DNA of 64,000 nt from Ezakiella massiliensis. Lineage in GTDB: Bacteria > Bacillota > Clostridia > Tissierellales > Peptoniphilaceae. The position numbers were made by a program, and so were the translations under genes. Under the pieces are notes generated by a model that was given only the letters and a program-made list of their open reading frames with translations, had not been told where the DNA came from and ran no database searches. The stretch is taken from contig NZ_LT635475.1 of NCBI RefSeq assembly GCF_900120165.1, forward strand, positions 1,178,001 to 1,242,000, written 5' to 3'. Of this stretch, positions 60,228 to 64,000 are shown piece after piece (position 1 is the stretch's first letter; every line of letters starts with the position of its first letter).

Positions 60228-63200
60228 ATGAGAAAAATTATAAGCATCTTGCTCACACTCGCAATGATCTTACCAATGGTCGCCGTGCCAGTAAAGGCCG
60301 AGGCTAGGACGGTAAATGATTTTGACGGGCTGAAGGCAGCAATAGAAAATGCGGATGTAACGGAAATTACCGTAAGTGGTAATATAACCGTTAGCGAAAC
60401 TTTGAAGATAACAAGGAACATAAAAATTTCTGGAGGAACATTAACAGCCGGGAATTTAAAAATGGACTCTGCAATAGAATCAAATATGTTTTATGTTTCT
60501 GCTGGGGCATTAACATTAGAAAATATTACTCTTGATGGAGCTAATAAGGCTAGAATTATTTTTGCGGATAATGCAAGTGTTGATATGACAGATGTTACTG
60601 CAAAAAATGGTTCAACAAATGGCCTTGGTCAAACTGCAGCAAATGACCAAAATTACTCAGGTGGAGCAATCTACGCTATTAATGGCTCTAAGCTAAAGAT
60701 AAAAGGCGGAAGTTTTGTTGATAACTCAGCTGGTGGAATTGCTGCTGAAGGCGGAGCTATAAAGCTATATAAATCGGAACTTTATATTAATGACGCTACA
60801 GCAACAGATAAAGCTACGACAAAGTTTACAGGAAACCACTTAGATGGCTGGGAAACAACAGGTGGTCGTCAAGGCGGTTCTGTAGAAGCAACAGAATCAA
60901 AAGTAGAAATTTATGCTACTACTTTTGATATTGTTGGCCCCTTTAATACAGGCGGTGCAATTAAATTCGAAGATTGCGGTACTGAAACAGAAAAAGTAAA
61001 AGTTATTAACTCATCATTCACAATACTGGATGGTAAAAAACCTGTAGGTATGGCTGGTGGAGCGATAACATCAGAAGGCTCACACTTGTTAATTGATAAC
61101 TCTACTTTTAAGACAGGAAAAGGATCTTATGTTCAAGAGTCAGGTGGACTCATCCAAGTAGTTGGAACAGGAACTTTTGACCTTAAAAATTCAACCTTAA
61201 CTGGTTCAGGTGTTGGTTGGAACGTAACAGGAGCTAACAAAACCGCAAAATACGGTGGAGCTATTGTATTTTACGATGACTCAAGTGTTACAGCCACAAT
61301 AGAAAACACAACTATTCAAAATTTCACAGCAGAAATATCTGGTGGTGCCATTGCTTTAAATACACAAATTGGTAAAAGCGGTGGAACAGAATTAACTTTA
61401 ATAGATACTAAACTCTTAAATAACTTAACCTATGCATTTGATATGTCAGTTTATGGTGGTGGAATTTTTGTAGGAAATGGTAACACCGTTACTATGCAAG
61501 GCGGACAAATCTCCTCTGAACAATCTTCATCTGTAGGCGGTGCAATTTATAATGAAGGTAAAGTAACACTTACCAAATCTGAAAAAGGCAACGCTCAAAT
61601 TATAAATAACAAGGCCTATCACATGGCAGCTGGAGTATTAAACGACGGTGAGTTGATAGTTGATTATGCAACTTTTTCTGGTAATGCAAAAGGCGATTGG
61701 TCAAATGCAAATCAACACGTTCTTAACAAAAATGAAATGGCTGGAGAAAACATATATGCAGCTAAAGATGTAACAATAACTCAAAATGCTCAATTCGATG
61801 GAAAAGACGTTCGTATAATAGAAGGTAAATCTAGCATTTTATTGACTGGTAAGTTACCTGAAGATAGATATATAAATGTTTCCATAAGTGAATCAGAAAA
61901 AACAACTGGTAAAGATTTATTCCAAGAAAAATCGAAGAGGAAAGTTGGCTATTTAGTAGCAAAGGGAACAGAAGGCTATACACCAACAAAAGAAGATGCC
62001 AAGCAAATACACTATGTATCTAAAGATACGGACCCAACTCAACCGTTAGCTGAAGCAAATGATCATGAAAGCACTGGCAAGTGGGATTTTGTATTAAATA
62101 AAGATGACAATACAATAGTTCTTGGTCAAAGGGTAAAGCTAATTTATCACGGAAATCTTGGAAAGATTGGTTCAAAAGACTCAGACGAGGAGCTTGTAGA
62201 TGTTTACAAAACTCCAGAATTCTGGGAAGGAAAGGGACAATTAAAAGAGTTTAAAGCGGCTAAACCTACAAGAGATAAATATGACTTTATGGGTTGGTAC
62301 TATTGGAAAGACCAAGCAGCTGGTGATAGTGAAACAGGAATTCAAAATATAACAAAACCAGATGAATTAAAAAATGATTTATTCGATTTCTCAAAAATAA
62401 CTTTCCAAAATAATGTAAAGGATACAGGTAAAATAATCACTCCGAATGTAATAAACACCTACGCAGGTTGGTCAAAAAATATAGATTTAGAAGTAGTGAA
62501 AGAATGGAAAAAAGCAGATGGAACTGATATAACTGATGAAAACGAAAAGAAAGATATAAGTGTAACTCTCTATGATGGAGCAACTTCAAAAGAAACAAAA
62601 ACCCTTGATAGCTCTAAAAGTTACGTTGGAAAATTCGAAAACCTTCCAGTCTTCACAAAGTCATATGAAGGCGATGAAAAGAATATGAACCTAAGATTTG
62701 CTGCAAAGGTATACAAGGTTGAAGAAGAGGCTTTAGATGGTTTTACCACAAGCTATAATCCTGCAACCATAACGGCAAATTCTGATGTAGAAAAGAAAAT
62801 CACTATCACAAACAAAAAGACAAGCACTGGTAACGTGTATGTAAAATATATAGCTGAAGATGGCACAGTCTTAGAAGCAGAAAGTAAAGTTGTAGAAAAT
62901 GCCAAAGTTGGCACAGACTATACAACAACACAGAAAACATTTGACAATTATACATTTTCAAAGATGGCTGACGGTTCGGCTGCAGCAAGCGGAAAAGTTG
63001 TTGCAGGAGATTTGCATGTAATTTATGTATACAAGAAAATAGATAAGCCAGTTTCAAAATACAATGTAACTTATGAATTTAAGTCTGAAGATTCAAGCAA
63101 GACTCTTCCAGAAGCAGTTAATAAATTAAAACCTGCAGATCAAACTGGTGTAGAAAACGGAACAACAATAACACCGACAACATTTACAAGTGTTACTGAT

Positions 63201-64000
63201 GGTGAAGATACTTGGACATTTAAAGGTTGGGATTCAAGTTCGCAAACAATAAATGGTGCAGATGTAAAATTTATAGGCACATGGACTTTTGCAGCTAAAC
63301 CTGATCCAGAACCAAAATCTGATTTTACTGTTACAAAAACTGTTGACAAGCAAACTTACGAAAAAGCTGGCGATGTTTTAAATTATACAGTTATAGTTAA
63401 GAATACTGGAGAAAAAGATTTAACAGGATTAACTATTTCAGATGATAAAACAACATTTGAAAATCCTACATTTGATCTTAATAAAGGTGAATCAAAAGAA
63501 TTCACTTACACTTACACAGTTACAGAAGCTGATGTAACTGCAAAAAAAGTTACAAATACTGCGACAGTAACTCACGGTGATGATTCTAAAGATGATAGCA
63601 CAGAATCAAAATTAAAAGAAGACAAGCCTGATCCTGAACCTAACCCAGATCCAGAACCACAACCAGAGCCAAAACCAGAACCTCAACCTGAACCAGATCC
63701 TGGTTATTGGTATGAACCTAGTCCTCCATATTTGAGAGAAGATCCAAAGGAAGAACCTGTTGAGGAAAAACCTGTTGAAGAAAAGCCTATCGAAAGGCCT
63801 GAGCTAAACAAGGATGATCACAAAATTTACATGTTTGGTTACCCTGACTGGACTTTCAAACCTGAAGGCGAGATGACCAGGGGCGAAGCAGCAGCTATGT
63901 TTGCAAGGCTCTTCAAGGAATATCCAGGAGACAATTACAATTACCACGAAGATTTTTCCGACGTGGATGAAAATTACTGGTGCTACAAGGAAATTGCTTA
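60228..64000 (+). CDS. Large SLH-anchored surface protein (3' partial)
   Basis: At least 1257 residues, open to the right edge. The start is ATG 60228 after TTGGAGGAGA. Domains in order: signal peptide (~1-26, ends VKAEA); parallel beta-helix/polymorphic-repeat region with many GGAI.. turns (~35-541); a Flg_new/Listeria-Bacteroides-like segment with YDFMGWYYW (~635-750); a CnaB-like domain (~755-863); MucBP-like VYVKYIAEDGTVLEAESKVV (~869-936); SHIRT-like YNVTYEFKSEDSSKTLP..WTFKGWD (~941-1024); a DUF11-like domain (~1031-1125); a Pro/Glu-rich spacer; and the first SLH motif (FGYPDWTFKPEGEMTRGEAA). It is a likely adhesin bound to secondary wall polymer, behind a TA-repeat promoter. Confidence 0.88.
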   Translation, partial: MRKIISILLTLAMILPMVAVPVKAEARTVNDFDGLKAAIENADVTEITVSGNITVSETLKITRNIKISGGTLTAGNLKMDSAIESNMFYVSAGALTLENITLDGANKARIIFADNASVDMTDVTAKNGSTNGLGQTAANDQNYSGGAIYAINGSKLKIKGGSFVDNSAGGIAAEGGAIKLYKSELYINDATATDKATTKFTGNHLDGWETTGGRQGGSVEATESKVEIYATTFDIVGPFNTGGAIKFEDCGTETEKVKVINSSFTILDGKKPVGMAGGAITSEGSHLLIDNSTFKTGKGSYVQESGGLIQVVGTGTFDLKNSTLTGSGVGWNVTGANKTAKYGGAIVFYDDSSVTATIENTTIQNFTAEISGGAIALNTQIGKSGGTELTLIDTKLLNNLTYAFDMSVYGGGIFVGNGNTVTMQGGQISSEQSSSVGGAIYNEGKVTLTKSEKGNAQIINNKAYHMAAGVLNDGELIVDYATFSGNAKGDWSNANQHVLNKNEMAGENIYAAKDVTITQNAQFDGKDVRIIEGKSSILLTGKLPEDRYINVSISESEKTTGKDLFQEKSKRKVGYLVAKGTEGYTPTKEDAKQIHYVSKDTDPTQPLAEANDHESTGKWDFVLNKDDNTIVLGQRVKLIYHGNLGKIGSKDSDEELVDVYKTPEFWEGKGQLKEFKAAKPTRDKYDFMGWYYWKDQAAGDSETGIQNITKPDELKNDLFDFSKITFQNNVKDTGKIITPNVINTYAGWSKNIDLEVVKEWKKADGTDITDENEKKDISVTLYDGATSKETKTLDSSKSYVGKFENLPVFTKSYEGDEKNMNLRFAAKVYKVEEEALDGFTTSYNPATITANSDVEKKITITNKKTSTGNVYVKYIAEDGTVLEAESKVVENAKVGTDYTTTQKTFDNYTFSKMADGSAAASGKVVAGDLHVIYVYKKIDKPVSKYNVTYEFKSEDSSKTLPEAVNKLKPADQTGVENGTTITPTTFTSVTDGEDTWTFKGWDSSSQTINGADVKFIGTWTFAAKPDPEPKSDFTVTKTVDKQTYEKAGDVLNYTVIVKNTGEKDLTGLTISDDKTTFENPTFDLNKGESKEFTYTYTVTEADVTAKKVTNTATVTHGDDSKDDSTESKLKEDKPDPEPNPDPEPQPEPKPEPQPEPDPGYWYEPSPPYLREDPKEEPVEEKPVEEKPIERPELNKDDHKIYMFGYPDWTFKPEGEMTRGEAAAMFARLFKEYPGDNYNYHEDFSDVDENYWCYKEIA

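Overview
The window looks like chromosome from a low-GC, Gram-positive-type anaerobe (Firmicutes sensu lato). My best guess is the Peptoniphilaceae/Tissierellia (Peptoniphilus, Anaerococcus, Finegoldia relatives). This rests on AT-rich codon use, strong AGGAGG ribosome-binding sites, many lipobox lipoproteins, a sufCBDSU operon, an SLH-anchored surface protein and absence of outer-membrane genes. The genus is inference.

Layout. 0-5 kb: 3' end of an FMN split-barrel protein, a HAD phosphatase, a cobalamin-riboswitch-controlled corrinoid/iron ABC importer, and Maf. 5-9 kb: heterodimeric ABC exporter. 10-13.5 kb: a zinc-uptake operon (ZinT-like, ZnuA-like, ZnuC, ZnuB) behind a Fur/Zur-type operator. 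13.7-17.7 kb: LemA, TPM-domain protein, small lipoprotein, a possible small RNA, membrane protein. 17.8-20.4 kb: two tandem serpin-like lipoproteins. 20.6-22.2 kb: tRNA-Thr, tuf and a tuf 3' relic. 22.6-24.2 and 35.7-37.3 kb: two same-length IS3-family copies in opposite orientation. 25-28.6 kb: two-component system with a split sensor. 29-40 kb: secreted stalk-domain proteins, an SPFH/zinc-ribbon pair, and lipoproteins built from a repeated domain. 40.5-43.4 kb: tRNA-Leu and a thiol-ligase pair. 43.4-47.6 kb: MacB/FtsX-type ABC. 48-49.7 kb: small membrane protein + AAA ATPase + PD-(D/E)XK-like protein, a candidate defence operon. 49.9-54.4 kb (minus): DHFR, CDF transporter, membrane protein, M29 aminopeptidase, acidic protein. 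54.7-59.6 kb: suf Fe-S assembly operon. 60.2 kb to the edge: a large SLH surface protein whose promoter spacer is a TA-dinucleotide repeat.

The most striking feature is not a gene. Nearly every long intergenic space carries a mosaic of palindromic modules: ~125-bp fold-back elements that often begin at, or supply, the stop codon of the upstream gene; short hairpins preceded by GTAG whose stems differ but remain self-complementary; and longer CTCGA hairpins, sometimes nested in one another's loops. Both IS copies sit at the same place and in the same orientation relative to one of these hairpins. Other leads are the phase-variable-looking promoter, the AAA+nuclease cassette, a shared promoter element before three secreted-protein genes, divergent reactive loops in the serpin pair, and a mosaic 3' end of tuf.
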